This document shows, in pieces, positions 31,305 to 38,662 of a stretch of 64,000 bases of DNA. A program made the position numbers and the translations under genes. Every line of letters begins with the position of its first letter. Position 1 is the first letter of the stretch. The notes below the pieces were generated by a model. It was not told the DNA's origin, did not search any database, and saw only the letters and a list, made by a program, of their open reading frames with translations. Origin of the DNA: Lachnospiraceae bacterium EP-SM-12S-S03 (lineage in GTDB: Bacteria > Bacillota > Clostridia > Lachnospirales > Lachnospiraceae); the NCBI GenBank assembly GCA_020540725.1, contig JAJBSL010000012.1, positions 14,893 through 78,892 of the forward strand, read 5' to 3'.

Positions 31305-31625
31305 TTATTTCTTCTTTTTCGGCTTTGGGGCTGGTAGTTCATCATACATGGCATTAAATAAGCTCGTCAAAAACTCCTTACTATCCACTTCATCGACTAA
31401 CAGCATATCTTTTGCTCCCTCATAGGGCAATTCATATGAAGCTGTAGGCATATAGCTGATTGCTGATTTTATTGGTTTTACAAGTAATCTATCATCATAG
31501 ATACCGCCTATGATCTTACCACGATAATAAAGAATGAATTCTCCCATCATACTTCGATAAGTAATTTCTTCTAATTCGGATAACTGCTCTAAAATAAATT
31601 CTAAATATTCTTTACTTGATGCCAT
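31305..31625 (-). CDS. TfoX/Sxy N-terminal domain protein
   Basis: A 106-residue protein matching the TfoX N-terminal domain (SKEYLEFILEQLSELEEITYRSMMGEFILYYRGKIIGGIYDDRLLVK). In proteobacteria TfoX regulates competence; in Firmicutes these stand-alone domains have no known role. The ATG at 31625 follows GGAGGTTTGACA. It ends in a Pro/Lys tail (PAPKPKKKK). It faces the repA operon. Possibly chromosome-derived cargo. Confidence 0.85.
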   Translation of the reverse strand: MASSKEYLEFILEQLSELEEITYRSMMGEFILYYRGKIIGGIYDDRLLVKPIKSAISYMPTASYELPYEGAKDMLLVDEVDSKEFLTSLFNAMYDELPAPKPKKKK

Positions 31626-31655
31626 TGTCAAACCTCCACCTTCAAATTCGAGCTT

Positions 31656-31751
31656 TTATTCTTTCTCTAATTTATGAATCACAAAATAAGCTATCACCAT
31701 AAGGAGTAAACTAATTCCAAACAACATTGATAAAGTATCTTTCTTTTTCAT
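31656..31751 (-). CDS. 31-residue single-helix membrane peptide
   Basis: MKKKDTLSMLFGIS then a hydrophobic run to residue 24, ending HKLEKE. The ATG at 31751 has GAGGAG ten bases upstream. Typical of small membrane toxins or transport accessory peptides, but no family is recognised. Too short for certainty. Confidence 0.45.
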   Translation of the reverse strand: MKKKDTLSMLFGISLLLMVIAYFVIHKLEKE

Positions 31752-31780
31752 TTTGCTACTCCTCACATTAACTTCTAATT

Positions 31781-31909
31781 TTATTTTTTCTTATCCTGTC
31801 CCAATACAGCAAATCCTACTGTAATAACAATAGCAAACATAATATCCTGTTCCCCCAGTGGATCTTTTACTATCGAACAAATCAAAAATACTATACAAAT
31901 CAGTAGCAC
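31781..31909 (-). CDS. Possible small membrane peptide, about 42 residues
   Basis: It reads from a GTG at 31909 through two hydrophobic runs (LLICIVFLICSIV and FAIVITVGFAVL) to GQDKKK. The GTG has no good ribosome site; an internal ATG at 31840 preceded by GGGGGAACAGG would give only 19 residues. It starts 5 bases after the stop of the gene at 31915, so coupling is possible. Weak call. Confidence 0.3.
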   Translation of the reverse strand: MLLICIVFLICSIVKDPLGEQDIMFAIVITVGFAVLGQDKKK

Positions 31910-31914
31910 TGATA

Positions 31915-32412
31915 TTATGATTCAAGGACATAATAACAGCCTCCAGCTAAAGCTTTCATTGCCATACCATCATAATATGCATTTTGTGCTGATTTTGTAT
32001 AGAGTGTATTTCTGTAATAGGCCATATTTCCCTTCTCAGGTGTATAAATAGTTGCACCTTTCAATAAATTCCTTTTGTATTTTGTAATTACTCTCTTCCA
32101 AAAAGCAAAAGGCTCTCCGTCACCATTTATTTCCATATAAGATTGTTGTAGGTCATTATCATTTTGATGTCCGCAATATATAATCAACGAATTACTCCCT
32201 TGAAACTCACATTCATCAATTATGCGTCTAAGGAAAAATATTCTTCTGTTTTTCGTAATTTCAACTTTGGAGTCAGTATTTATAATGCTATATTCTCTTA
32301 ACCTCAAATCATCTGAACAAAAAATGAACAATTCATTATCGGTTCTTAATTTTTCAATAAATGCAAATAGTTCCTCATTCAATGCGTGAAACTGTACTGA
32401 ACAACTGCTCAT
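31915..32412 (-). CDS. Protein of unknown function, 165 residues
   Basis: Soluble, with no signal or membrane segment. ATG 32412 follows AGAGAGGTATAT. An in-frame ATG further upstream at 32511 would read through a palindromic repeat (32468-32532) and is rejected. A central part (KVEITKNRRIFFLRRIIDECEFQG) and an Asn/Asp-rich stretch are visible, but I recognise no family. It may be cargo carried in with the small membrane peptides downstream. Confidence 0.6.
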   Translation of the reverse strand: MSSCSVQFHALNEELFAFIEKLRTDNELFIFCSDDLRLREYSIINTDSKVEITKNRRIFFLRRIIDECEFQGSNSLIIYCGHQNDNDLQQSYMEINGDGEPFAFWKRVITKYKRNLLKGATIYTPEKGNMAYYRNTLYTKSAQNAYYDGMAMKALAGGCYYVLES

Positions 32413-32467
32413 ATATACCTCTCTTTTACAAATTCTGACATGCTTACAATCTCTCAGAAAAACCGGG

Positions 32468-32532
32468 ATTGAACAAAATCGCTGCGCGATGACCTGCCAA
32501 GGCTGTGGCATAGTGCAGCGATTTTGTTCAAT
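32468..32532. repeat. 65-bp palindromic repeat (MITE-like), intact copy
   Basis: Perfect 18-base terminal inverted repeats (ATTGAACAAAATCGCTGC and its complement) flank a core with a smaller TGCCA/TGGCA hairpin. A degraded copy is at 63731-63784. No coding capacity. It resembles small palindromic elements that spread in Firmicute genomes. Confidence 0.8.
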
Positions 32533-32565
32533 TCCAATTTGTCGTTTTCTTTCAGTATATCATAA

Positions 32566-33285
32566 TTATAATCTTTCCGGTAGATAAAAGGCTTTTGTTT
32601 CTACGGAATTGTCTTCAAAATCCATTTCTACATAATAATCCCGGATGAAAATTGATCGGTAATAATCTTGTAAGGAATAGATATCAAGAGTTTTAAAATC
32701 GACCAAACACAGCGGGATTGGTTCTTTCTTTTCATTTTCATATTTCCAATATTCTAAGGAAGCTGCAACTTTATCAAGGCAACTTTGGCAGAGATGATCC
32801 GTTAGATTTCTTTTGTTCAATTTATAGTTTTCCGGTAACGTGATATCTATCTCAGCCATTCCTCTGGAAACATCTCCATGAGAGGAATAGGTGATTTCGC
32901 CTGTGTTTCCAAAAAGTATATTTGAACCGGTTTTATTTGGTATTTCATTTCCGCTTTCATCATATGCTTTCAGTTGGAAATCTAAGACGTGCCAATCATT
33001 AAGAGAAATCAGTCCAACCGTATCAAATTTTCGATAATAGTCCATCATACTATAATCAGAACTTCCACATAAATAGCATGTAGAGAGATCTTTCAGGCTT
33101 GATTGCAGATCGTCAAAGGTTATTTCTATCCGTTCTTTTGGGGCGTCTGCTTTCAGGGAATGTGTTAGAAAAATACCGTGATGTTGATGGATAGCATAAC
33201 CGATGAGAAAGGATACAGCTAATAGGATGGTGTACCAGAATAAATCTTTCCTGATATGATAATATTTTTTTCTTTTTTCATGCAT
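32566..33285 (-). CDS. Single-pass membrane protein with two CxxC pairs, unknown function
   Basis: A 239-residue protein. One transmembrane helix lies at residues 14-30 (FWYTILLAVSFLIGYAI), after a basic start. The outer or soluble part contains CYLCG near residue 70 and LCQSCLDK near 165, two pairs that could bind zinc. I do not recognise the family. The ATG at 33285 is preceded by GGAGGAATTCGATT. It sits alone between the palindromic repeat and the divergent RHH gene. Confidence 0.6.
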   Translation of the reverse strand: MHEKRKKYYHIRKDLFWYTILLAVSFLIGYAIHQHHGIFLTHSLKADAPKERIEITFDDLQSSLKDLSTCYLCGSSDYSMMDYYRKFDTVGLISLNDWHVLDFQLKAYDESGNEIPNKTGSNILFGNTGEITYSSHGDVSRGMAEIDITLPENYKLNKRNLTDHLCQSCLDKVAASLEYWKYENEKKEPIPLCLVDFKTLDIYSLQDYYRSIFIRDYYVEMDFEDNSVETKAFYLPERL

Positions 33286-33313
33286 AATCGAATTCCTCCG
33301 TGAAAAAATATAA

Positions 33314-33397
33314 TGTACTTAAAATAAGTCCGTTTAAAACATTCTACCATTATTTGTACTTAAAATGAACTTGAAATATGAACTTAATATGTACTTA
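33314..33397. promoter_or_regulatory. Repeated TGTACTTA operator-like sites before the RHH gene
   Basis: TGTACTTA occurs at 33314-33321, 33355-33362 and 33390-33397. Related TGAACTT sites lie between. Repeated short sites just upstream of a ribbon-helix-helix gene are the usual pattern of autoregulation by such a protein. The region also serves the divergent gene at 32566. Confidence 0.6.
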
Positions 33398-33417
33398 TAG
33401 AGATGGAGAGAATAATC

Positions 33418-33579
33418 ATGGAGAAAGAGAAGCATTTAGGATTACGGATTGATGCTGAAACGCATAAAAAACTGAAAAGCCTGGCAGAATTTGAAGGGCG
33501 TTCGATCAATGGAGAAGTGTTATATTTAATACGTCAGGCAATCATAGAATTTGAAAATAAGTATGGGGAACTGAAATAA
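33418..33579 (+). CDS. Arc-type ribbon-helix-helix DNA-binding protein
   Basis: A 53-residue protein, HLGLRIDAETHKKLKSLAEF then GRSINGEVLYLIRQAI, the exact layout of Arc/MetJ-like RHH repressors (beta strand, helix, turn, helix). The ATG at 33418 follows GGAGAGAATAATC. It probably binds the TGTACTTA repeats in its own promoter. No toxin gene is adjacent, so it is more likely an element regulator than an antitoxin. Confidence 0.8.
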   Translation: MEKEKHLGLRIDAETHKKLKSLAEFEGRSINGEVLYLIRQAIIEFENKYGELK

Positions 33580-33608
33580 AAGAATCTTCACATATGGATA
33601 CAAGAAAA

Positions 33609-33633
33609 GCCCGTTCGGTTGTATGGAACGGGC
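33609..33633. terminator. Bidirectional terminator between RHH and ImmA genes
   Basis: GCCCGTTC (33609-33616) pairs with GAACGGGC (33626-33633), with AAATTTTATTT after. It lies between two convergent genes. Confidence 0.8.
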
Positions 33634-33638
33634 AAATT

Positions 33639-34163
33639 TTATTTGGCCAGGAAGTTGCTCTGTATTTCCAGTGGCATATTGTAGTTCTGACCACGCTTGA
33701 TCAGACTGTATAACTTGAAGCTCATGAGTTCCGGACTGGAGTTTAAGCAGCTACAGAGCCCGAAATAGTTCAGATCTTCGTTCTTTGACAGGTCTGCGAT
33801 TTCTTTATCATCCAGGATAAGATCTGCAGCGAAAAGGTTCGCTTCGTATTCCGTATTATCCCTCATGTTATATAAGACATCATCTTTCATCGGCGCCATT
33901 TTGAGCTGAGAGCGATGCAGAATGATGTGACCGAGTTCGTGGGCGGCAACGATCTTTTTCTCTTCCTCAGATAGAAAACTGCTTACCATGACATAAATGG
34001 TCTGGCAGCTCATGAAACAGTATCCTTTTAATTTTTCGTAGCGGTCTGTTTCTCCAACGATCACATTCATTTCTTCCAGTATTTCAAAAGGATCTCTGGT
34101 CTTGAACTTTTTTACAAGTTTTTCTACTTTGTTGTAAATATATGAATTCCCCAAATATATCAC
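33639..34163 (-). CDS. ImmA/IrrE family metallo-endopeptidase
   Basis: A 174-residue zinc peptidase with the active-site motif HELGH at residues about 90-94 (VAAHELGHIILHR) and a downstream EYEANLFAADLILDD, whose Glu likely completes the metal site. This family cleaves a paired XRE repressor after DNA damage or crowding, as ImmA cleaves ImmR in ICEBs1. It lies downstream of, and on the same strand as, the XRE gene at 34247, the standard pairing. Confidence 0.92.
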   Translation of the reverse strand: MIYLGNSYIYNKVEKLVKKFKTRDPFEILEEMNVIVGETDRYEKLKGYCFMSCQTIYVMVSSFLSEEEKKIVAAHELGHIILHRSQLKMAPMKDDVLYNMRDNTEYEANLFAADLILDDKEIADLSKNEDLNYFGLCSCLNSSPELMSFKLYSLIKRGQNYNMPLEIQSNFLAK

Positions 34164-34246
34164 CTCGTGTATGAATCAAACAGAAGTGGGCAATGTACTT
34201 CTGACAATAAAACTATATCCTATAGGCTGTCCAATAATCACCCCAT

Positions 34247-34657
34247 CTATTTGGCATCTAAATATTTCTTTGGTGTAAATTTCTTTGCACGTCTCTTGGA
34301 ATCCAGATATAAAGACTGGATCTCATCCATAAAGGCTGTTTTGTCTTCATCAGAAAGTTCCCCGCCGGCGAACATTGCAGCGGCCTGTTCTAAGATCTGC
34401 TGAGCTTGTTTTGCTCCACGGTTTCCAAATTGTTCAGATGCTTCTGTGATAAAAGCCTCTTCTTCTGTCATGAGATAGGAGATATCGCAGCTTAAAATGT
34501 CTGCAAGTTTCTGGTAAAGGTCATGTTTCTTTGGATAACGGCCTTCAATTTCCCATCCCCGAACAGTCCGAAGGGAGACACCGACAGCATCGGCTAATTG
34601 GGTTTGGTTGAGTCCTTTGTTCTTTCTTAAATTTTTCACTTTTTCACCGAATGTCAT
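34247..34657 (-). CDS. XRE-family repressor (ImmR-like)
   Basis: A 136-residue protein with an N-terminal HTH (GLNQTQLADAVGVSLRTVRGWE, residues 15-36) and a C-terminal helical tail rich in Ala/Gln. It is paired with ImmA and divergent from the polymerase at 34963, so it probably represses both directions until ImmA cleaves it. The operator candidate is the palindrome at 34748. The start at 34657 has AAGTAGGTATTTTT upstream. Confidence 0.88.
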   Translation of the reverse strand: MTFGEKVKNLRKNKGLNQTQLADAVGVSLRTVRGWEIEGRYPKKHDLYQKLADILSCDISYLMTEEEAFITEASEQFGNRGAKQAQQILEQAAAMFAGGELSDEDKTAFMDEIQSLYLDSKRRAKKFTPKKYLDAK

Positions 34658-34962
34658 AAAAATACCTACTTTCTAATTGGCGTTTCAGGATCTTTATGTA
34701 TGATGCTGAAACGGGATGGGAAATAAATTTCCCATAATCAACAAGTTGCCTCTTGACAAGAGGCGAATGATTGCCTATAATGTGAATCACAACAGAACGG
34801 CAATTACTTGCCTATAATATAAATGATATTTCCTTTCTTGTCAATGGATTTACTGAAAATTGCCTGTTTTGACACGATTTCTATCGTGTGAAAACGAGTT
34901 GGGATGAGATCGGATTGCTTATGGGAAAGAGAAAGATAGGCAACTTATGGGAGGTGATTGAT
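34658..34962. promoter_or_regulatory. Divergent control region between XRE and polymerase genes
   Basis: It contains a perfect palindrome GCCTCTTGACAAGAGGC (34748-34764) and repeated TTGCCTATAAT-like boxes (near 34770 and 34809) that double as -10 sequences. ACACGAT-TTCT-ATCGTGT (34871-34888) lies just before the polymerase. These are good candidates for XRE operators and overlapping divergent promoters. No gene is seen. Confidence 0.65.
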
Positions 34963-36234
34963 TTGAAACAGAAGGAAACATTCCTCTGTATTGATCTGAA
35001 ATCTTTTTATGCTTCTGTTGAGTGTGTGGAAAGAGGACTGGATCCGTTTACTACCAATCTGGTTGTTGCAGATCCGGACCGATCGGTATCCACCATTTGC
35101 CTTGCTATCACGCCGGCTATGAAAAAGCTGGGGATCCGTAACCGTTGCAGGATCCATGAGATACCGAATCATATCGAATATATTGTGGCAAAACCGAGGA
35201 TGCAGCTCTATATGGAGTATTCGGCAAGGATCTATGGGATTTATTTAAACTATGTGGCAAAAGAAGATATCCATGTTTACAGTGTGGATGAGTGCTTTAT
35301 GGATGTCACAAGATACCTTCCCCTGTATCACCTTACTGCGAAAGAAATGGCACAAAAACTGATGGATGCGGTTATGGAAGAAACCGGAATTACAGCAACA
35401 GCAGGAATTGGAACTAACCTGTATCTTGCAAAGATCGCAATGGATATTGTGGCAAAACATATAGAGGATCATATCGGAATGCTGGATGAGATCTCTTACC
35501 GGGAACAGTTATGGGGACATAAACCATTGAGTGATTTCTGGCGCATTGGTTCCAGAACAGAGAGAAAATTAGCCGGATATGGAATCCAAACGATGGGAGA
35601 TATCGCACTTGCCTCTATCCAGTCGGAAGACTGGCTGTATAAAATGTTTGGGATCGATGCAGAACTATTGATCGATCATGCCTGGGGCTGTGAGTCCTGT
35701 AAAATGAGTGATATCAAAAATTATCATACAGAAGAGCATAGTCTTTCTAATGGACAGGTATTGATGAGAAATTACACATTTGAAGAAGCTACTGTTGTTG
35801 TAAGAGAAATGACAGATGTACTGGTTCTGGATCTGGTGGAAAAGGGACTGGTAACGAATTCTGTAACCTTGTGGATCGCTTACGATCATCGTTTTGAAAG
35901 GGAGCCATCGAAAGGAACCGTAAGGTTTCCGGATCGTACCAATCGTTCCAAGGAAATGATCGATACAGTAGAAGCGCTTTATCGAAAGATCGCAGATCCA
36001 CATACCGGGATCAGACGGATAGAGATTATTGCAAATAAGATAACACCGGAAGGCTATCAGCAATATACTCTTTTCCAGGATTCCATAAAAGCAGAAAAGG
36101 AAAGACATCTGCAGGAAGCAGTATTACAGGTGAAAAAGCGTTATGGAAAAAATGCGATCATGCGGGGATCCAATCTGTTGGAATGTTCTACCTATCGGGA
36201 AAGAAATAATCAGGTTGGGGGACATCGTGCGTAG
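34963..36234 (+). CDS. Y-family DNA polymerase (UmuC/Pol V-like)
   Basis: A 423-residue translesion polymerase. Its catalytic motifs are CIDLKSFYASVEC near the N-terminus and VYSVDECFMDVT near residue 105, giving the metal-binding Asp and Asp-Glu. GIGTNLYLAKIAMD and IGSRTERKLAGYGIQTMGD are palm and helix-hairpin-helix parts. The start is taken as the TTG at 34963 because GGAGGTGATTGAT precedes it; upstream GTG 34888 and ATG 34921 lack ribosome sites. It pairs with the YolD-like gene that follows and is under the ImmR/ImmA switch. Confidence 0.93.
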   Translation: MKQKETFLCIDLKSFYASVECVERGLDPFTTNLVVADPDRSVSTICLAITPAMKKLGIRNRCRIHEIPNHIEYIVAKPRMQLYMEYSARIYGIYLNYVAKEDIHVYSVDECFMDVTRYLPLYHLTAKEMAQKLMDAVMEETGITATAGIGTNLYLAKIAMDIVAKHIEDHIGMLDEISYREQLWGHKPLSDFWRIGSRTERKLAGYGIQTMGDIALASIQSEDWLYKMFGIDAELLIDHAWGCESCKMSDIKNYHTEEHSLSNGQVLMRNYTFEEATVVVREMTDVLVLDLVEKGLVTNSVTLWIAYDHRFEREPSKGTVRFPDRTNRSKEMIDTVEALYRKIADPHTGIRRIEIIANKITPEGYQQYTLFQDSIKAEKERHLQEAVLQVKKRYGKNAIMRGSNLLECSTYRERNNQVGGHRA

Positions 36235-36245
36235 GAGGTGAAAGT

Positions 36246-36662
36246 ATGCTGGCAAAGGCTTATCAGAAATATTTATATATTCCGAGACCGGTTTCCAAAA
36301 GATATCCTATGGATGTGCAGCACAGAGCGAAGCAATTTGCCCCTTTTGCAGCACTTCGAGGATTTGAGGAGATCGTTCGGAAACAGGAAATACTTTATGA
36401 ACAAAGGAAGGTGTTATCCGAAGAACAAAAGTGTGGATTGGATAGGAAGCTTCAGATGGTTTCTGTTGGAATGAAGATACAGGCAACTTATTTTAAAGAA
36501 AGCTGGGAAATGAAACCGGCAGGTCAGTATCATACGATTTGCGGAACCGTTGAATTTTTTGATCCATCCATTCATTTACGGATTGATGACACAATCATTT
36601 TGATCCCGGATCTTTGTGAGTTATCCGGAGATATATTTGAAGAATTGGAATTACCTTGTTAA
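36246..36662 (+). CDS. YolD-like protein
   Basis: A 138-residue protein with MDVQHRAKQFAPFAALRGFEEIVRKQEI and ETKPAGQYHTI-like (EMKPAGQYHTICGTVEFFD), the pattern of YolD-like partners of UvrX/UmuC polymerases. It follows the polymerase by 11 bases with GGAGGTGAAAGT before the ATG. Probably a polymerase accessory. The 229 bases after it (36663-36891) have only a 27-residue open frame starting MRQINKAG, too short to call. Confidence 0.85.
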   Translation: MLAKAYQKYLYIPRPVSKRYPMDVQHRAKQFAPFAALRGFEEIVRKQEILYEQRKVLSEEQKCGLDRKLQMVSVGMKIQATYFKESWEMKPAGQYHTICGTVEFFDPSIHLRIDDTIILIPDLCELSGDIFEELELPC

Positions 36663-36891
36663 ATACAATCGGCAGAAATTCTTAGGATCCTGGGTGAGTG
36701 GGAATCCGGAGATAATAAGGATGGATGCGCCAGATCAACAAAGCAGGTCTGGGATTTGATGATCATGCTGTTCGTGCAGCTTTGGCACTTACGGAATGGA
36801 CAACATGATGCTCATAAGGCGGATTTGATTTCCCTTTGATCCGTTGAGTAATAAAATGGACTTTTTTATTATTGCTTAAAGGAGGAAGCCT

Positions 36892-37128
36892 ATGGGATCA
36901 GATGCTATCAGATGGCATGTACATTGCTCTGTATGCGGAGCATTTATTGAAAAAAGCGCACATTGCGATTCAGAAGTAGAATGTAAGAAATGTAGAAGCA
37001 CTTTGGAGATTTTAGTAAAAGATGATATTGTTTCAGTACGGCCTTTGCACATCAAAGACGAAAAACTGAAAGAAAGAATGCGGGTATATTCTCAAAAAGT
37101 GATGAATTCCCGAAAGGAAACTAAATAA
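36892..37128 (+). CDS. Small zinc-ribbon protein
   Basis: A 78-residue protein with CSVCG near residue 13 and CKKCR near 33, a four-Cys zinc ribbon, then a Lys/Arg-rich tail. AAAGGAGGAAGCCT precedes the ATG. It could bind DNA or RNA. No family recognised. The following 220 bases (37129-37349) hold no supported gene. Confidence 0.6.
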   Translation: MGSDAIRWHVHCSVCGAFIEKSAHCDSEVECKKCRSTLEILVKDDIVSVRPLHIKDEKLKERMRVYSQKVMNSRKETK

Positions 37129-37349
37129 AATGAGCTATTAGGATAAGCGGTGGATTTGGCTGGAACCATCAAGGCTGCACCTGATAGCAAGAGTTTGTCA
37201 AGGAGCTGAACCTGACTGGAATCATGAAGAGCCCGGCAAAACATTTGCAGATACAATGCAGGATGATATTTCATTCTGTGTCTGTGGAAGCATTTGTTTT
37301 GCCGGCTTTTTTTGTTTTCTCAAAAATTTAAAAAAAGTTGAGTTTTTAA

Positions 37350-37387
37350 CCTGTAAAACAGGGCTTTTTCCTTTCTATATATAGAGG
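37350..37387 (+). promoter_or_regulatory. Element promoter motif, site A (before the sigma gene)
   Basis: CCTGTAAAA, exactly 11 bases, then CCTTTCTATATATAGAGG. The same bipartite motif with the same 11-base gap occurs at 38217, 52217 and (minus strand) 51406. This one lies ahead of the sigma-factor gene, so the sigma factor may activate its own synthesis. Confidence 0.75.
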
Positions 37388-37460
37388 GCAAAGTTTCGTG
37401 TGCAAAAATCAGAGATGATACGGGATTTTGTATGATATAGCCGAAGGAGGTAATTACATA

Positions 37461-37550
37461 GGAGCTACGGGCTCCCGTTCAAAAAAAACGGGTGAGTTCG
37501 TGGCTAATTGTGATGAGATTTTTATAGAGTTCATGGATCACCCGTAGCCG
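37461..37550 (+). promoter_or_regulatory. Structured leader with mutually exclusive hairpins before the sigma gene
   Basis: GCTACGGG (37464-37471) can pair with CCCGTAGC (37541-37548). ACGGGTGA (37488-37495) can pair with TCACCCGT (37538-37545). CCCGTT (37474-37479) can pair with AACGGG (37487-37492). The pairings compete for the same bases, the pattern of an attenuator or translational switch. It lies after a strong GGAGG (37447) that has no ATG in range and before the true start at 37572. Confidence 0.6.
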
Positions 37551-37571
37551 TAAGGCAGAAAGGTGGTCCAT

Positions 37572-38192
37572 ATGTTGACATTAAAAGAATTGAAGAAAGT
37601 AGTAAAAGTGGCAGGTATGACAAAGAGAGTCCCTTCTGAAAAGGCGTTAGAAAAAGAAGAGATTGTAGTAAAGGAAATTTTGAGTGGGGAATGTGATATT
37701 ACCGTTTACGCAAATGGGTATGTGTTATACAGGGAAAACGGAAAGAAAACCATCTTTCCACTACATTCCTGTAAAGATTATCAATACATGGATGTGAAGG
37801 AAGATCGAAGTATTATGAACGAAGAATTTTTTGACAACGAAAATTGGTACATTCGTTTGTTAATGGAAGCAACGGATCGTATGGAAATAAATCAGACTAA
37901 GGTGGCATCAAACCATAGACTCGTTTCGTATAGCGATTATGCGGATGACAGGATCTTACTGCTAGATCCAGCTTCAGATTTTCTCGACCAGTATATTGAA
38001 AAAGAGATGGTCCGCGATTTCTTAGGTTGTCTGACTGCCAGACAGAAAGAGATCATCCAGTTATTTTACTTTGAAGAAATGAATCAAGAGAAGATTGCGG
38101 ACTATCTTGGGATCAGACAGCAGAGTGTTTGTGAAATGATGCAAAGAGCACTTTCTGTCATGAAAAAACATGCAGATGAAGAAGAAAATTAA
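37572..38192 (+). CDS. RNA polymerase sigma factor of the element (sigma-70 region 4)
   Basis: A 206-residue protein. The C-terminal 60 residues form a clear region 4 (LGCLTARQKEIIQLFYFEEMNQEKIADYLGIRQQSVCEMMQRAL), which recognises -35 elements. The N-terminal part has no obvious region 2, so it may be a divergent sigma factor or need a partner. ATG 37572 is chosen by the AAAGGTGG five bases upstream. Four matching promoter-like sites in the element suggest that it controls the adhesin/coupling, relaxase and excision operons and itself. Confidence 0.82.
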   Translation: MLTLKELKKVVKVAGMTKRVPSEKALEKEEIVVKEILSGECDITVYANGYVLYRENGKKTIFPLHSCKDYQYMDVKEDRSIMNEEFFDNENWYIRLLMEATDRMEINQTKVASNHRLVSYSDYADDRILLLDPASDFLDQYIEKEMVRDFLGCLTARQKEIIQLFYFEEMNQEKIADYLGIRQQSVCEMMQRALSVMKKHADEEEN

Positions 38193-38216
38193 AAAAAATC
38201 AAAAAAATTTAAAAAG

Positions 38217-38256
38217 CACCCTGTAAAACAGGCCGTTTTCCTTTCGTTATATGAAG
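38217..38256 (+). promoter_or_regulatory. Element promoter motif, site B (before the adhesin/coupling operon)
   Basis: CACCCTGTAAAA, 11 bases, then CCTTTCGTTATATGAAG. It is in the same form as site C at 52217. It lies 407 bases before the adhesin start, so the mRNA would have a long leader. Confidence 0.75.
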
Positions 38257-38662
38257 ACGTTTGTAAGAAACACTTCATGTACCTTGAAAAGAGAATAGCC
38301 TGCCCGGAGTGATACCTGCCTTGAATGTGCATTGTGCGTGTCCTGACAGAGAAAACGTTTTGGAGATATGGACTCTAAAACAGGAACGGATCCGGGGAAG
38401 AGAACAGGAAAACGCTTAAATCTTAAATAAAAAATAATTGTCTGAATCAAAATGAGGATGACAGTAGAAATCATATGGCGGTGTTTGTTTGAAAAAGCAG
38501 ATACCGCCATATATTTGTGCTGTTATCTCGGCAAAAGTGCTGACTGTCCCAAATAGCACAAAACCAGGAAAGGAGGGGATTATTTTCAGGAAAGAATGAT
38601 GGAAAACGATGAACAAGTATAACGGATAAATAAGATTCAGAAGAAAGGAAGGATTTAAGAAC
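38257..38662 (+). promoter_or_regulatory. Long untranslated leader of the adhesin operon
   Basis: About 400 bases without a supported gene. It contains a perfect 10-base stem, ATATGGCGGT (38473-38482) with ACCGCCATAT (38503-38512), followed by GTGCT/AGCAC pairing near 38518-38562. It ends with AAGAAAGGAAGG before the adhesin ATG. It could be a structured regulatory leader. Confidence 0.5.

Noticed and set aside
36663..36891. A 27-residue frame starting MRQINKAG at about 36724
   Set aside because: Too short, with only a weak ribosome site and no recognised family. It may be a gene fragment but cannot be supported.
37441..37571. A known riboswitch class before the sigma gene
   Set aside because: The leader is too short and simple and lacks any conserved aptamer core I recognise; described instead as competing hairpins.
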